A DNA stretch of 64,000 nucleotides from NCBI GenBank assembly GCA_965228775.1, contig OZ245840.1, positions 1,364,001-1,428,000 on the forward strand. The letters run 5' to 3'. This document shows positions 1-9,277 of the stretch, one piece after another. This DNA comes from JANQMY01 sp965228775 (GTDB lineage: Bacteria > Pseudomonadota > Alphaproteobacteria > JANQMY01). The notes beneath the pieces were generated by a model. It ran no database searches. It was not told where the DNA came from and was given only the letters and a program-made list of their open reading frames with translations. Each line of letters begins with the position of its first letter. The stretch's first letter is position 1. The translations under genes were made by a program, and so were the position numbers.

Positions 1-1949
1 CGAGCCTTCATCGATCCGTAAGGGGACGAAATTTGCGCGATGTCTGCCGGTTTTAGGCCATTTTGAGCGGCATCAGGCGGCGAAATTTCCACAAACGGCT
101 CGCAGATATGCCGGGTTAGTGTCGGCGCCATTCCCGTCCGCGTCATCGTATGCCATTGATCTCTTATACGGCCAGTATTGAGAACCAATGGAAAAGCCGC
201 ATCGGTTTCGTGCCGCACGCCGGACGACGGAACGACGAAATTAGCGCGGCCATTCTTTGTGAAGAAATGGCCATCGGAGAAAAACCGTTTCGTGTCAGTC
301 CCGGCATCGTCAACTGCCGGCCACATGGTCGGGGGGAAGCTCTCATACTGCCGGTCATCAATATCGGTGAGGGCGGAAAGGTCCAAATCCCGCTGGCCCT
401 TATTCTCAAAAGCGCACAGCCGGGCGTATTCCCGAAACACTTCGTGAACGGAGCGGTAATCGAACGAACCTCTCCATCCCATCTTTTCCGCCACGTCGCA
501 GAACTGGCGCCAATCGTCTTTAGCGTCACCGGGCGCGGCCAAGAACGACCTTTGGCGGGACATGCGGCGTTCGGAATTGGTGACCATCCCTGTCTTTTCA
601 CCCCACGCCGTCGATGGCAACAAAATATCCGCGCATTCCGCTGTGTCGGTATCCGCCATGACATCAGAGACGACCACCAATTCGCAGCGCTCCAACGCCG
701 CGCGGACACGATCCGCATTGGGCATACTGACAACCGGATTGGTGGCCATGATCCAAATCGCTTTCACACGTCCGTCGTGAACCGCCTCAAACAGATCCAC
801 CGCCTTCAGTCCTGGTTTGTCGGCAATACGCGGTGCATTCCAGAACCGTTGCACAAGTTGGCGGTCAGATTCATGATGGAGTTCCAAATGGCTCGCAAGC
901 TGGTTGGCCAATCCACCAACTTCTCTGCCTCCCATCGCATCCGGCTGCCCGGTGACGGAAAACGGCCCCATGCCCGGTTTCCCAATCCGTCCAGTCAGCA
1001 AGTGGCTGTTGATGATGGTATTGACTCTGTCCGTTCCGTCCGCCGCCTGATTGACACCCTGAGAATAGACGGTGACCGCTTTTTCGGTTGATGCAAACCA
1101 GTTGTAGAAAACCGAGATCTCTTCAATAGACAGATTGGCCGCCTCGGACACGCGAAAAATATCGAAGGGCCGGGCGGCTTCAGAAACCGCCGCCAGATTG
1201 TTCGTATGCCGAGACACAAATTTCTCATCGACAATGCCATCTTGTTCCAATGCCTTGAACAGGCCTTGGAAAAGTGCAACGTCGCTTCCCGGCGCGAGCT
1301 TGAGATGCAGATCCGCGATCTCACAAGTGGCGGTCGCGCGCGGATCGATAACAACAACCCGCATATCTGGGCGCTGACGTTTCGCGGTGGCAAGACGCTG
1401 ATAGAGAACCGGATGACACCACGCCAGGTTGGATCCGACCAGCACTACAAGATCGGCGAGTTCCAGATCCTCGTAACACCCCGGCACCGTGTCCGAACCA
1501 AACGCTCGTTTGTGCCCCGCGACCGATGACGCCATGCACAAACGCGAGTTGGTATCGATGTTGGCGGAACCGATGAACCCCTTCATCAGCTTGTTCGCCA
1601 CATAATAATCTTCGATCAAAATCTGCCCGGACACATAAAAGGCGACAGCATCCGGACCGTGGTCTTCAATAACCTGCTGAAATTTCTGAGCGATCGCCGA
1701 CGTGGCAGCGTCCCAGCTCGTTCGCTCGCCGCCCATTTGCGGATAGAGCAGCCGTCCTGACAGCCCGGTCGTTTCGCCAAGGGCCGCCCCTTTTGAACAC
1801 AGTCGCCCAAAATTGGCCGGATGATCCGGATCGCCAGACACCTTTATGTGACCCGGAGGCCCTTCTACAACAACGCCACACCCCACGCCACAATAGGGAC
1901 ATGTGGTCTTGGTACGGATAAACGTGGGGTCTCTGCCGGACGCATTCAT
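1..1949 (-). CDS. nasA: Assimilatory nitrate reductase, molybdopterin catalytic subunit (partial)
   Basis: Reduces nitrate to nitrite in the cytoplasm for nitrogen assimilation. The reading frame is open from the ATG at 1949 to the left edge, giving about 649 codons; the family is usually near 880-900 residues, so the C-terminus lies outside the window. The N-terminus shows the [4Fe-4S] cysteines C17, C20 and C24 (CPYCGVGC) and C51 (LCSKG). NSRLC places the expected molybdenum-ligand cysteine at about C138. The ATG overlaps the nirD stop codon (ATGA), so it is the last gene seen in the nirB-nirD-nasA run. I saw no frameshift. Family assignment is secure; the lack of a stop codon is only because of the window edge. 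Confidence 0.95.
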   Translation of the reverse strand, partial: MNASGRDPTFIRTKTTCPYCGVGCGVVVEGPPGHIKVSGDPDHPANFGRLCSKGAALGETTGLSGRLLYPQMGGERTSWDAATSAIAQKFQQVIEDHGPDAVAFYVSGQILIEDYYVANKLMKGFIGSANIDTNSRLCMASSVAGHKRAFGSDTVPGCYEDLELADLVVLVGSNLAWCHPVLYQRLATAKRQRPDMRVVVIDPRATATCEIADLHLKLAPGSDVALFQGLFKALEQDGIVDEKFVSRHTNNLAAVSEAARPFDIFRVSEAANLSIEEISVFYNWFASTEKAVTVYSQGVNQAADGTDRVNTIINSHLLTGRIGKPGMGPFSVTGQPDAMGGREVGGLANQLASHLELHHESDRQLVQRFWNAPRIADKPGLKAVDLFEAVHDGRVKAIWIMATNPVVSMPNADRVRAALERCELVVVSDVMADTDTAECADILLPSTAWGEKTGMVTNSERRMSRQRSFLAAPGDAKDDWRQFCDVAEKMGWRGSFDYRSVHEVFREYARLCAFENKGQRDLDLSALTDIDDRQYESFPPTMWPAVDDAGTDTKRFFSDGHFFTKNGRANFVVPSSGVRHETDAAFPLVLNTGRIRDQWHTMTRTGMAPTLTRHICEPFVEISPPDAAQNGLKPADIAQISSPYGSMKA

Positions 1950-2290
1950 GCGGCATAGCTTCCACTGGCGGAAACCAAAAGTTGAACGCGGCCTGCGGCA
2001 ACGCGAACCTTATGAGTTGCCGCTGCCCCTTCGTCCGCCCCTTGAGCTTCGCCGGTCTCCAAGGAAATAACCCAGTTGTGAAGCGGACACGTGACCGTGC
2101 GGCCATGTACGATCCCCTGACTTAACGGGCCACCCTGGTGCGGACATTTGTCGTCTACCGCAAAGACTGTATCATCGACCGTTCTAAAGACCGCAATGCA
2201 TCCCAACGGCGATTTCACAATACGTGCGCCGCGCACCGGAATGTCTGTCACATTGCAGATCTCAACCCAGGCTTCTCCAGCATGGCTCAT
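1946..2290 (-). CDS. nirD: Nitrite reductase (NADH) small subunit, Rieske-type
   Basis: Small subunit of cytoplasmic NADH-dependent assimilatory nitrite reductase, working with NirB. The 114-residue protein keeps a full Rieske [2Fe-2S] set: C49-P-H51 and C68-P-L-H71, followed by NW. Some enterobacterial NirD proteins have lost these ligands, so this one is predicted to carry a cluster. The start overlaps the nirB stop (TGATG), and the stop overlaps the nasA start, which implies translational coupling. Confidence 0.95.
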   Translation of the reverse strand: MSHAGEAWVEICNVTDIPVRGARIVKSPLGCIAVFRTVDDTVFAVDDKCPHQGGPLSQGIVHGRTVTCPLHNWVISLETGEAQGADEGAAATHKVRVAAGRVQLLVSASGSYAA

Positions 2291-4740
2291 CAGACCAGTT
2301 CCCCAACTTTTGCAACAGCAAGGGGGGTAAACTCATGGCTTTCCTTACCTGCGGCTCGCTCCGCCCAAGGATCGACCTGCATCAGATTTTGTGAGTAGAC
2401 GAAGCGTTCATAATATCTAAGACGCGCTTCAGGGTCTCCAGTAAGCGTCTCTCTTATGTATTCAATACCTACCTTGTCCGCCCATTTGTAAATCCGGTCG
2501 AGATAAGCGGCCTGTTCGCGATACATCTGCATGAGCGCCCCGGAATATTCCAAAACCTCGTCTTCAGTGTCCACGCGGCACAACAGCTCCGTCGCCTTTA
2601 CATGCATTCCAGCGGCCCCTGCGAAGTGAATCTCGTAACCGCTGTCAACGCAGACAACCCCAATGTCTTTACAGGTTGCTTCGGCACAATTTCGGGGGCA
2701 GCCCGAAACGGCAAGTTTGACTTTATGAGGCGTCCAGGACCCCCACAGAAATTTCTCAAGCTTAATGCCAAGGCCGGTGGAATCCTGTGTTCCGAAGCGG
2801 CACCAGTCCGTGCCCACACAGGTTTTTACGGTCCGCAGCCCTTTGGCATAGGCATGACCCGATACCAGCCCAACCGCATTCAGATCTCTCCAAACGCTGG
2901 GCAAATCTTCTTTTTTGACCCCAAGAAGGTCAATGCGCTGTCCACCGGTCACCTTGACGCTGGGAATCTCAAACTTGTCCGCTACATCGGCAATCGCCCG
3001 CAATTGATCCGGTGTTGTCATGCCGCCCCACATGCGGGGCACCACGGAAAAGGTCCCATCTTTCTGGATATTGGCGTGGGCCCTTTCATTGATGAAACGG
3101 GATTGCGCATCATCCGCATATTCATCCGGCCAAGCGCATAAGAGATAGTAATTCAACGCCGGCCGGCACTTCGCGCAGCCGCATGACGTTTTCCATTCCA
3201 TCGTCTGAAAGACGGCGTGGAGAGATTTCAGTTCGCTCGCGACAATGACGCGGCGCACTTCCTCATGGGTGAAATCCGTACACCCGCACATTGGTTTTGC
3301 GGCTTCGGGATCGAATGCCTCACCAAGTGTCAACGCAAGAAGTTTTTCCACCAAAGGCGTGCATGTGCCACAGGACGACGATGCTTTTGTATGTGCGCGA
3401 ACATCATCTATTGATGTGTGACCGCTTTCCGTAATCTTCGAAATGATAGTGCCCTTGCATACGCCGTTACAGCCACAGATTTCCGTATCATCGGGCAATG
3501 CTGCAACGGCCGCCATAGGGTCCACGGCACCGCCTTCCGCGAAAGCCGGACCGAAAATCAATGTGTCCCTCATCTCGGACACATCCGTCTGGTCTTTCAG
3601 ATGCTGAAAGAACCAGGCCCCATCGACCGTGTCCCCATACAAGACAATGCCGACGATCCTATTGTCTTGAAGAACCAGCCGTTTATAGACACCTTGTGCC
3701 GCATCGCGAAAAACGATTTCTTCACGGCCCTCACCTTCGGCGAAATCCCCTGCCGAAAACAAATCCACCCCTGTCACTTTAAGCTTTGTGGATGTTACCG
3801 AACCTGAGTAGGAAGCGCTGTAATCACAGGACAAACGCGCGGCGATCACCTTGGCCATCTCATAAAGGGGCGCCACAAGGCCATAACACTGACCCCGGTG
3901 TTCGACACATTCACCCACCGCGTAAATGTCGGGGTCCGAGGTCTCCATTTGGTCGTTGACGAGGATTCCCCTGTTCACCTCAAGACCCGCTTCCTGGGCA
4001 AGTGCTGCGCTTGGCCGAATGCCAACGGCCATACACACAAGATCTGCGGGAATGACCGTGCCGTCATCGAGACGTACGCCTTCCACATAATCTGTCCCCA
4101 AAATCTCTTGGGAATTAGCCCGCGTCATCACTTGGATGCCGCGCTCTTCGATGGCCTGCTTCAACAAATGTCCCGCGGCTTCGTCAAGCTGCCGTTCCAT
4201 GAGGGACGGCATAAGATGCAGAACGGTCACTTCCATGCCCCGCATTCTCAATCCGGCGGCAGCTTCCAAGCCCAAAAGACCACCGCCGATGACAACCGCT
4301 TTACCGCCGTTCTCTGCGTAAGCCAACATGCGATCAACGTCGTCCAAATCGCGATAGGTGATGACCCCTTTCAACACATGGCCACGAATTGGAATAACGA
4401 CGGGCGACGATCCAGTTGCGATCAGAAGCGTGTCGTAACAGGCTTCTGTTCCATCTTCCGCCGTGACGCTTTTCTGTGCGCGATCGATCCTTTCGATCCG
4501 CTTTCCTTTGTGAAGCGTGACCTTATGGTCCGCATACCACGCCTCATCATGAATGATAATATCCTCATATGACTTCTCACCCGACAGCACAGGCGACAGC
4601 ATGATGCGGTCATAGTTCACGCGCGGCTCTGCATTGAAGATCGTCACATCGAACGCATCGGAATCGCACTCGAATAGCTGATCCAAAACCCGGCCTGGCG
4701 CCATGCCGTTTCCAATAACGACCAGTTTTTTTCTAGGCAC
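2290..4740 (-). CDS. nirB: Nitrite reductase (NADH) large subunit
   Basis: Catalyses six-electron reduction of nitrite to ammonium. The 816-residue protein has the full domain order: an N-terminal FAD/NAD(P) module (VIGNGMAPG near residue 8, VVIGGGLLGLEAA near 150), a BFD-like [2Fe-2S] segment (CGCNGVCKG and CGTCTPLV, about 425-460), then ferredoxin-like and sirohaem/[4Fe-4S] domains with the C-terminal ligand set (CVGTDWCRFG and SGCPRNCAEATC). Length is near the family norm. It follows the porin gene after 65 bp, a gap that contains a strong hairpin, and overlaps nirD. Confidence 0.96.
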   Translation of the reverse strand: MPRKKLVVIGNGMAPGRVLDQLFECDSDAFDVTIFNAEPRVNYDRIMLSPVLSGEKSYEDIIIHDEAWYADHKVTLHKGKRIERIDRAQKSVTAEDGTEACYDTLLIATGSSPVVIPIRGHVLKGVITYRDLDDVDRMLAYAENGGKAVVIGGGLLGLEAAAGLRMRGMEVTVLHLMPSLMERQLDEAAGHLLKQAIEERGIQVMTRANSQEILGTDYVEGVRLDDGTVIPADLVCMAVGIRPSAALAQEAGLEVNRGILVNDQMETSDPDIYAVGECVEHRGQCYGLVAPLYEMAKVIAARLSCDYSASYSGSVTSTKLKVTGVDLFSAGDFAEGEGREEIVFRDAAQGVYKRLVLQDNRIVGIVLYGDTVDGAWFFQHLKDQTDVSEMRDTLIFGPAFAEGGAVDPMAAVAALPDDTEICGCNGVCKGTIISKITESGHTSIDDVRAHTKASSSCGTCTPLVEKLLALTLGEAFDPEAAKPMCGCTDFTHEEVRRVIVASELKSLHAVFQTMEWKTSCGCAKCRPALNYYLLCAWPDEYADDAQSRFINERAHANIQKDGTFSVVPRMWGGMTTPDQLRAIADVADKFEIPSVKVTGGQRIDLLGVKKEDLPSVWRDLNAVGLVSGHAYAKGLRTVKTCVGTDWCRFGTQDSTGLGIKLEKFLWGSWTPHKVKLAVSGCPRNCAEATCKDIGVVCVDSGYEIHFAGAAGMHVKATELLCRVDTEDEVLEYSGALMQMYREQAAYLDRIYKWADKVGIEYIRETLTGDPEARLRYYERFVYSQNLMQVDPWAERAAGKESHEFTPLAVAKVGELV

Positions 4741-4763
4741 ATTTCACTCCATGAACATTGCCC

Positions 4764-4786
4764 GGGCGGTGTCGTGCACACCGCCC
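4764..4786 (-). other. Intercistronic hairpin between porin gene and nirB
   Basis: A perfect 9-bp inverted repeat, GGGCGGTGT / ACACCGCCC, with a 5-base loop lies 20 bases after the porin stop codon and before nirB. No U-run follows on the minus strand, so it is more likely an mRNA-stabilising or processing hairpin, or a weak attenuator, than an intrinsic terminator. Confidence 0.5.
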
Positions 4787-4805
4787 AAGCGATTGATCCG
4801 GTCCG

Positions 4806-6059
4806 TTAGAAGCTGAACTCTGCTTGAAGCCAAAAGACTTCCTTGTCCGTTTTGAAACCATCGTCGGATTGGAAGTTCGCGTACTTCACAAGAAACTTGA
4901 CGTTGTCGAGCTTTTTAAGCTTCGCGATACCGACCACATCGATTTCCGACCCGAATTCGCCACTTGCATTCTCGGGCGAAAAATCGTGATAGACGGCAAA
5001 CGCCTTCAGCAACGCGAACGGGCCGACGTTCTTTCTGGCGTAACCGACTTTGCCGTAAATATCCTCAAGCCCCGCAGCGGGCGTCGCTAAGAACTGATCG
5101 GCAAAACCGTTGAACTTATGCAGCGTCGCCAGTGGCGTTGAAAAACCGATGGTGCCGTCACCACCCAGCACTTCATATCCAGCCCCCAACTCCAGGCCCT
5201 TGCGGTTCAGAAAGCCAGCAACGCGATAATAACTCACACTGTAATCGGTCGGCTGGGCGGCCCAATCCGATTGACGGGCGTATGATCCCTTTAAAGACCA
5301 AATTCCCTTTTTGATGCCGATATCAAAGCCATAGGTTTGTGATGACAGAGCCGGCGCTTCTTCTAGATCGAGAAGGTAGGCAAACGGCGTAATGGCCACT
5401 TTCACATCATTGAACGATGTCTGATAGTTCAGATTGATAAGAGCACTATCACTTTCAAAGCGTCCTATTGGCGAGTCATCTCCAAAAATACGGTTGACTT
5501 GCTCGACATAGGTGAAGTCGAACTTAAGCCCTTGTACGCTTGTGTTCTGCACACGCACAGAATCGAAGGTCTGCTCATTTTGACGCCACCCCACATTTCC
5601 GACGAAGCGGGCGTCGTCCAGGACGATGCGTTGGCGGCCCAAAATTATCTTCGTGTCTGGCAACGACGTATTCGTTAGCTGAAGGCGGTTCAATTCAGTT
5701 GCATCGGGGTCTGCCACTACGGGGAATGTCGTATTCCCATTAATGGTGCTGTTAAAGTCACCTACGATGTCCCGGATATGATCGAACTCGATAAGAAACG
5801 TCGTGTCGTAAAACTTGCCTGTTTCAAATCCTGCCCGGAGGCGATATGTGACAGCGTTGGCATTGTTGGTAAATCCACCTTGATCCACATGTTCCCAACG
5901 AACGCGGGCATTGAAGAGGATTTTCGATTCTTTAAATGCCTTCACAAAATCATTGGTTTCAGGCGCAGGTGCTTCCTCCGCATAAACACTTGCCGGCAAT
6001 GCGAACGCAATAAACGCCGCCGAAAGTGGTGCAACAAAATTCCCCAGATTGATTGTCAT
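4806..6059 (-). CDS. Outer-membrane porin, alginate-export-like family
   Basis: A 417-residue outer-membrane beta-barrel protein. It starts with a Sec signal peptide (hydrophobic core, probable cleavage after SVYA), continues with alternating amphipathic strands and repeated aromatic residues (RVRWEHVDQGG, RLRAGFETG, ILGRQRIVLDDARFVG), and ends in phenylalanine (AEFSF), the usual outer-membrane insertion signal. The sequence resembles the alginate-export/phosphate-selective type porins. It sits inside the nitrate operon between the ABC transporter and nirB, so a role in passing nitrate or nitrite across the outer membrane is inferred. It is 118 bp downstream of the ATPase gene. Confidence 0.8.
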   Translation of the reverse strand: MTINLGNFVAPLSAAFIAFALPASVYAEEAPAPETNDFVKAFKESKILFNARVRWEHVDQGGFTNNANAVTYRLRAGFETGKFYDTTFLIEFDHIRDIVGDFNSTINGNTTFPVVADPDATELNRLQLTNTSLPDTKIILGRQRIVLDDARFVGNVGWRQNEQTFDSVRVQNTSVQGLKFDFTYVEQVNRIFGDDSPIGRFESDSALINLNYQTSFNDVKVAITPFAYLLDLEEAPALSSQTYGFDIGIKKGIWSLKGSYARQSDWAAQPTDYSVSYYRVAGFLNRKGLELGAGYEVLGGDGTIGFSTPLATLHKFNGFADQFLATPAAGLEDIYGKVGYARKNVGPFALLKAFAVYHDFSPENASGEFGSEIDVVGIAKLKKLDNVKFLVKYANFQSDDGFKTDKEVFWLQAEFSF

Positions 6060-6083
6060 TCGTAGTGACCCCTATTGGTAAAT

Positions 6084-6120
6084 GGCACGAACGCGGGCAA
6101 AGCTCGCGTGGTTCAGTGCC
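6084..6120 (-). other. Intercistronic hairpin between ATPase and porin genes
   Basis: GGCAC and GTGCC arms enclose an inner stem ACGCGGGC-AAA-GCTCGCGT (one G-U pair). No U-run follows, so it is probably an RNA processing or stability element in the long nrt-porin-nir transcript rather than a terminator. Confidence 0.4.
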
Positions 6121-6177
6121 ACATCGGTGCAGCGATAGAGGGGCCGCCATTGACCCGATTAGACGAGACCTTTTCCG

Positions 6178-7998
6178 TCAGGCCGCGTTCTTATCGTGAA
6201 CTTCGTATTCCTCTAGGAATGTGAGAAGCTGTTCACGGTATTTGTAATAGTCTGGATGTTCCAGAAGCGCTTGGCGCGACCTCGGACGCGGCAAATCCAC
6301 TTCCATTATCTTTCCAACCCGCGCATGAGGCCCATTGGTCATCATGATCACGCGGTCGGCCACCAAAATGGCTTCATCCACATCATGGGTGACGCAGATG
6401 GCCGTCACCTGGGTGCGCTTCCACACATCCATCAAAACCTCTTGAAGCTCCCAACGGGTAAGCGAATCCAACATTCCGAACGGCTCATCAAGAAGCAACA
6501 GTTTCGGTGACAGCGCAAACGCGCGCGCGATCCCCACACGTTGCTTCATCCCATTGGAAAGTTCACTTGCACGCTTGTGCAGCGCATCTCCCAGGCCAAC
6601 ACGGTTGAGATAATACTCGACGATCTCCTTGCGTTCTTTGGAGGTGGCATGGGGGTAAACCCGCTCGACCCCCAGCGACACATTCTGATAGGCCGTTAGC
6701 CACGGGAAAAGGCTTGGCGCCTGAAAAACCACGCCACGATCCGGCCCAGCCCCGGAAATTTCTTTCCCATCCAACACGATGCCGCCGTCTGAAATTGGAT
6801 TCAGACCCGCAGCCATGGACAAAACAGTCGATTTTCCGCACCCAGAGTGACCGATCAGCGAAACGAATTCACCCTTCCGCAAATCCAAATCAAACTCATC
6901 AACAACGGTCAGTGGTCCTTTGGGCGTTGGATAGATTTTTGTAACACGATAAAATTCGAGATACTTCGCGGGATTGACGGTTGGCGTATCGGCTACATCT
7001 CTGACGGCCTTGGGCACTTCTGCGCCAATCTCCGAAGACGATTGCACTCGGTGGTCAGACGATACGTCAGGCAAAATGCTTGGATCGTCACTGATTTCAA
7101 TCACATTACTCTTGCGTGCTCGATACTTCTGTCGTGCTTCTCTGAGCCCTCCCCTCAACCCGCCGGCTGTGGCGGTGATCGGTTCAACGTTCGGCAGAAC
7201 AAGGCCCTTCGACTCACCCGGGCGGGTCATACCGATATCCATAAGGTAGTTTGTAACTTCCGACCGCAGACGGATGAACTCGGGATCGTGATTCATCGCC
7301 TTTCTGTCACGCGGCCGATTGATATTGATCGGAAATGACGGGCCCAACGAGGCATTCGGTCCCGGGTTAAGAGGCACAATGCGGTCAGCAAGCAGAATTG
7401 CCTCGTCCACATCGTTGGTGATTAGGGCAACCGTCTTTTTTTCCTGTTCCCAGATTTGGACGATCTCATCTTGCAGATTGGCGCGCGTAAGGGCATCAAG
7501 CGCACTTAGTGGTTCGTCCAACAAGAGCATCTTGGGCTTGGTCGCCAAAGCGCGCGCGACATTCACGCGTTGCCGCATGCCGCCCGACAATTCGGCGGGC
7601 CGCCGTTCCCGCGCATGGCTCAATCCCACCATCTCAACATAATGGTCTACATGATCGCGTTTTTCCTTAGCAGGCATGTTTGGAAAGATGGCATCGACGG
7701 CAAGGCGCACATTGCCAACGACGGTGAGCCAGGCAAAGAGCGAATAGTTCTGGAACACCACACCACGTTCGGGAGACGCGCCCGTTACCTCTTGCCCTTC
7801 AAACAAAATACTACCTTCGTCTGGTGTCACCAGCCCCGCCATCATGGAGATCAGGGTTGTTTTCCCACTGCCGGAAAACCCCACAATCGCGACAAACTCA
7901 TTTTCCTCAATGGAAAGGTTGATGTTCTTCACCACCTCTTCACGATTTGAACCGCTGCCATAAGATTTCGCCACATTGTCGAGCCGGAGATAAGACAT
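6178..7998 (-). CDS. nrtD: Nitrate ABC transporter, fused double ATPase (NrtC-NrtD type)
   Basis: Energises nitrate uptake with NrtB and NrtA. The 606-residue protein contains two complete ABC ATPase domains in one chain. Domain 1 has Walker A GFSGSGKTT (near 40), signature LSGGMRQRV and Walker B MLLLDEP. Domain 2 has Walker A GHSGCGKST (near 385), signature LSNGMKQRV and LLLLDEP. Domain 1 ends in ITNDVDEA, with asparagine where domain 2 has the usual switch histidine (VTHDVDEA), so the two ATP sites are unlikely to be equal. Cyanobacterial NrtC and NrtD are separate proteins; here both ATPases are fused and the NrtA-like regulatory domain of NrtC is absent. The gene starts 11 bp after nrtB. 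Confidence 0.92.
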   Translation of the reverse strand: MSYLRLDNVAKSYGSGSNREEVVKNINLSIEENEFVAIVGFSGSGKTTLISMMAGLVTPDEGSILFEGQEVTGASPERGVVFQNYSLFAWLTVVGNVRLAVDAIFPNMPAKEKRDHVDHYVEMVGLSHARERRPAELSGGMRQRVNVARALATKPKMLLLDEPLSALDALTRANLQDEIVQIWEQEKKTVALITNDVDEAILLADRIVPLNPGPNASLGPSFPININRPRDRKAMNHDPEFIRLRSEVTNYLMDIGMTRPGESKGLVLPNVEPITATAGGLRGGLREARQKYRARKSNVIEISDDPSILPDVSSDHRVQSSSEIGAEVPKAVRDVADTPTVNPAKYLEFYRVTKIYPTPKGPLTVVDEFDLDLRKGEFVSLIGHSGCGKSTVLSMAAGLNPISDGGIVLDGKEISGAGPDRGVVFQAPSLFPWLTAYQNVSLGVERVYPHATSKERKEIVEYYLNRVGLGDALHKRASELSNGMKQRVGIARAFALSPKLLLLDEPFGMLDSLTRWELQEVLMDVWKRTQVTAICVTHDVDEAILVADRVIMMTNGPHARVGKIMEVDLPRPRSRQALLEHPDYYKYREQLLTFLEEYEVHDKNAA

Positions 7999-8009
7999 CT
8001 ACTCGTCCC

Positions 8010-9182
8010 CTACCGCTTGTCCGAATAGGTGAACATGGCTTGTAATGTGTACATTACTCGGTCCAGGAGAAATCCGATCACGCCAATGGTCAGTACAGCA
8101 ACCATAATGCGAGCCAGAGACGATGAAGATCCGTTTTGGAATTCATCCCACACAAACTTCCCGAGCCCTGGATTCTGCGCCAGCATTTCCGCTGCAATCA
8201 ACACCATCCACCCAACCCCCAAGGAGAGCCGCAAACCGGTAAAGATCAACGGCAGTGATGATGGGATGACGAGTTTGAAGATTTGGTCTTTGGTATTGAG
8301 TTGCAACACTTTAGAAACGTTGAGAAGATCTTTGTCGATAGACGACACACCGAGTGCCGTATTGATGAGCGTCGGCCACAAGGAGCACAAGGTCACTGTG
8401 ATCGCAGAAACCAAAAACGATTTCGGCATCGCGTCAGACGCATTCACATAAACAGCGGATACGACAATCGTGACGATCGGCAACCATGCCAGTGGGGACA
8501 CTGGTTTAAAAACCTGTATCAACGGGTTCATGGCCGCGTTCACGGAGGGACTAAGGCCACAAAAGATACCAATGGGAACCGCAATTAGTGTCGCGATAAT
8601 GAAACCGAAAAAGACTGTCTTTAGACTTGTTAGTATCTGGTCGATGTAAGTTGGCTTGCCGGTGAATGTGCGCTCTTTCACTTTTTCCGGGCGGCCTTCA
8701 GCGAGGTAACGCGCATTTCGCTCATCCTGCCGTTCATAGAACGCCGCTTGCTTAGCCCGGGTTGCCGCGTGATCTTCCATCAAGGCGCCGAACTGTTCCC
8801 AGACCATGACCGGCCCCGGGATCTGACCGAGACTGGTTTTGACCTGGGCAGCCCCCGCCGACCACGCGGCCAGGAAGACCAAAATCGCGACCAGCGGAAT
8901 CCCCAGCACCTTCCACAACTCGATGAATTGCCCGCGCGGATCTTCACCCGTCAGCAAGCGAATGACTGGATTGAGGAATCCGAGGCCTACCACTGAAAGC
9001 CCGTTCGTGGTGCGTTGAATGGCATTTGCGAATTTTTGACTAGGTTGCTGCTCCGGCGACCTGGCGACGGGTGGAGTTTTATCCGAAACCGGAAGCGTCG
9101 CTATTTCAGCACTTCCGGCCACAGCGGCGGGAACTGGGCTACTCGCCTCATCTTCGATTTTCCTAAACGTCGCGGACGTCAT
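8010..9182 (-). CDS. nrtB: Nitrate ABC transporter permease
   Basis: Inner-membrane permease of the nitrate ABC transporter, 390 residues from the chosen start. After a long cytoplasmic N-terminus it has a first membrane segment (VAILVFLAAWSAGA) and then the typical BPD_transp_1 core, including a VSPLAWLPI segment and helices up to residue 380. An upstream in-frame GTG at 9215 has no ribosome site, while the ATG at 9182 follows AGAGG at good spacing, so 9182 is preferred. It lies between nrtA (about 95 bp) and the ATPase gene (11 bp). Confidence 0.92.
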   Translation of the reverse strand: MTSATFRKIEDEASSPVPAAVAGSAEIATLPVSDKTPPVARSPEQQPSQKFANAIQRTTNGLSVVGLGFLNPVIRLLTGEDPRGQFIELWKVLGIPLVAILVFLAAWSAGAAQVKTSLGQIPGPVMVWEQFGALMEDHAATRAKQAAFYERQDERNARYLAEGRPEKVKERTFTGKPTYIDQILTSLKTVFFGFIIATLIAVPIGIFCGLSPSVNAAMNPLIQVFKPVSPLAWLPIVTIVVSAVYVNASDAMPKSFLVSAITVTLCSLWPTLINTALGVSSIDKDLLNVSKVLQLNTKDQIFKLVIPSSLPLIFTGLRLSLGVGWMVLIAAEMLAQNPGLGKFVWDEFQNGSSSSLARIMVAVLTIGVIGFLLDRVMYTLQAMFTYSDKR

Positions 9183-9277
9183 AACTTGGATCCTCTGAAA
9201 CTCTCTTGACCACATGAGCTAAGTCTGCGGCGTGGCAGGCAATTCCTTGCAACCGCCATACCACCTCGCAACAGACC

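Noticed and set aside
150..1091. A 313-codon open frame on the plus strand
   Set aside because: It is antisense to nasA, whose conserved Fe-S and molybdenum motifs are continuous on the minus strand; the translated plus frame has no family features.
1..1949. Apparent break-up of nitrate reductase into short minus-strand frames
   Set aside because: Those short frames are shadows in other phases. The true frame is uninterrupted and only lacks its stop because it leaves the window.
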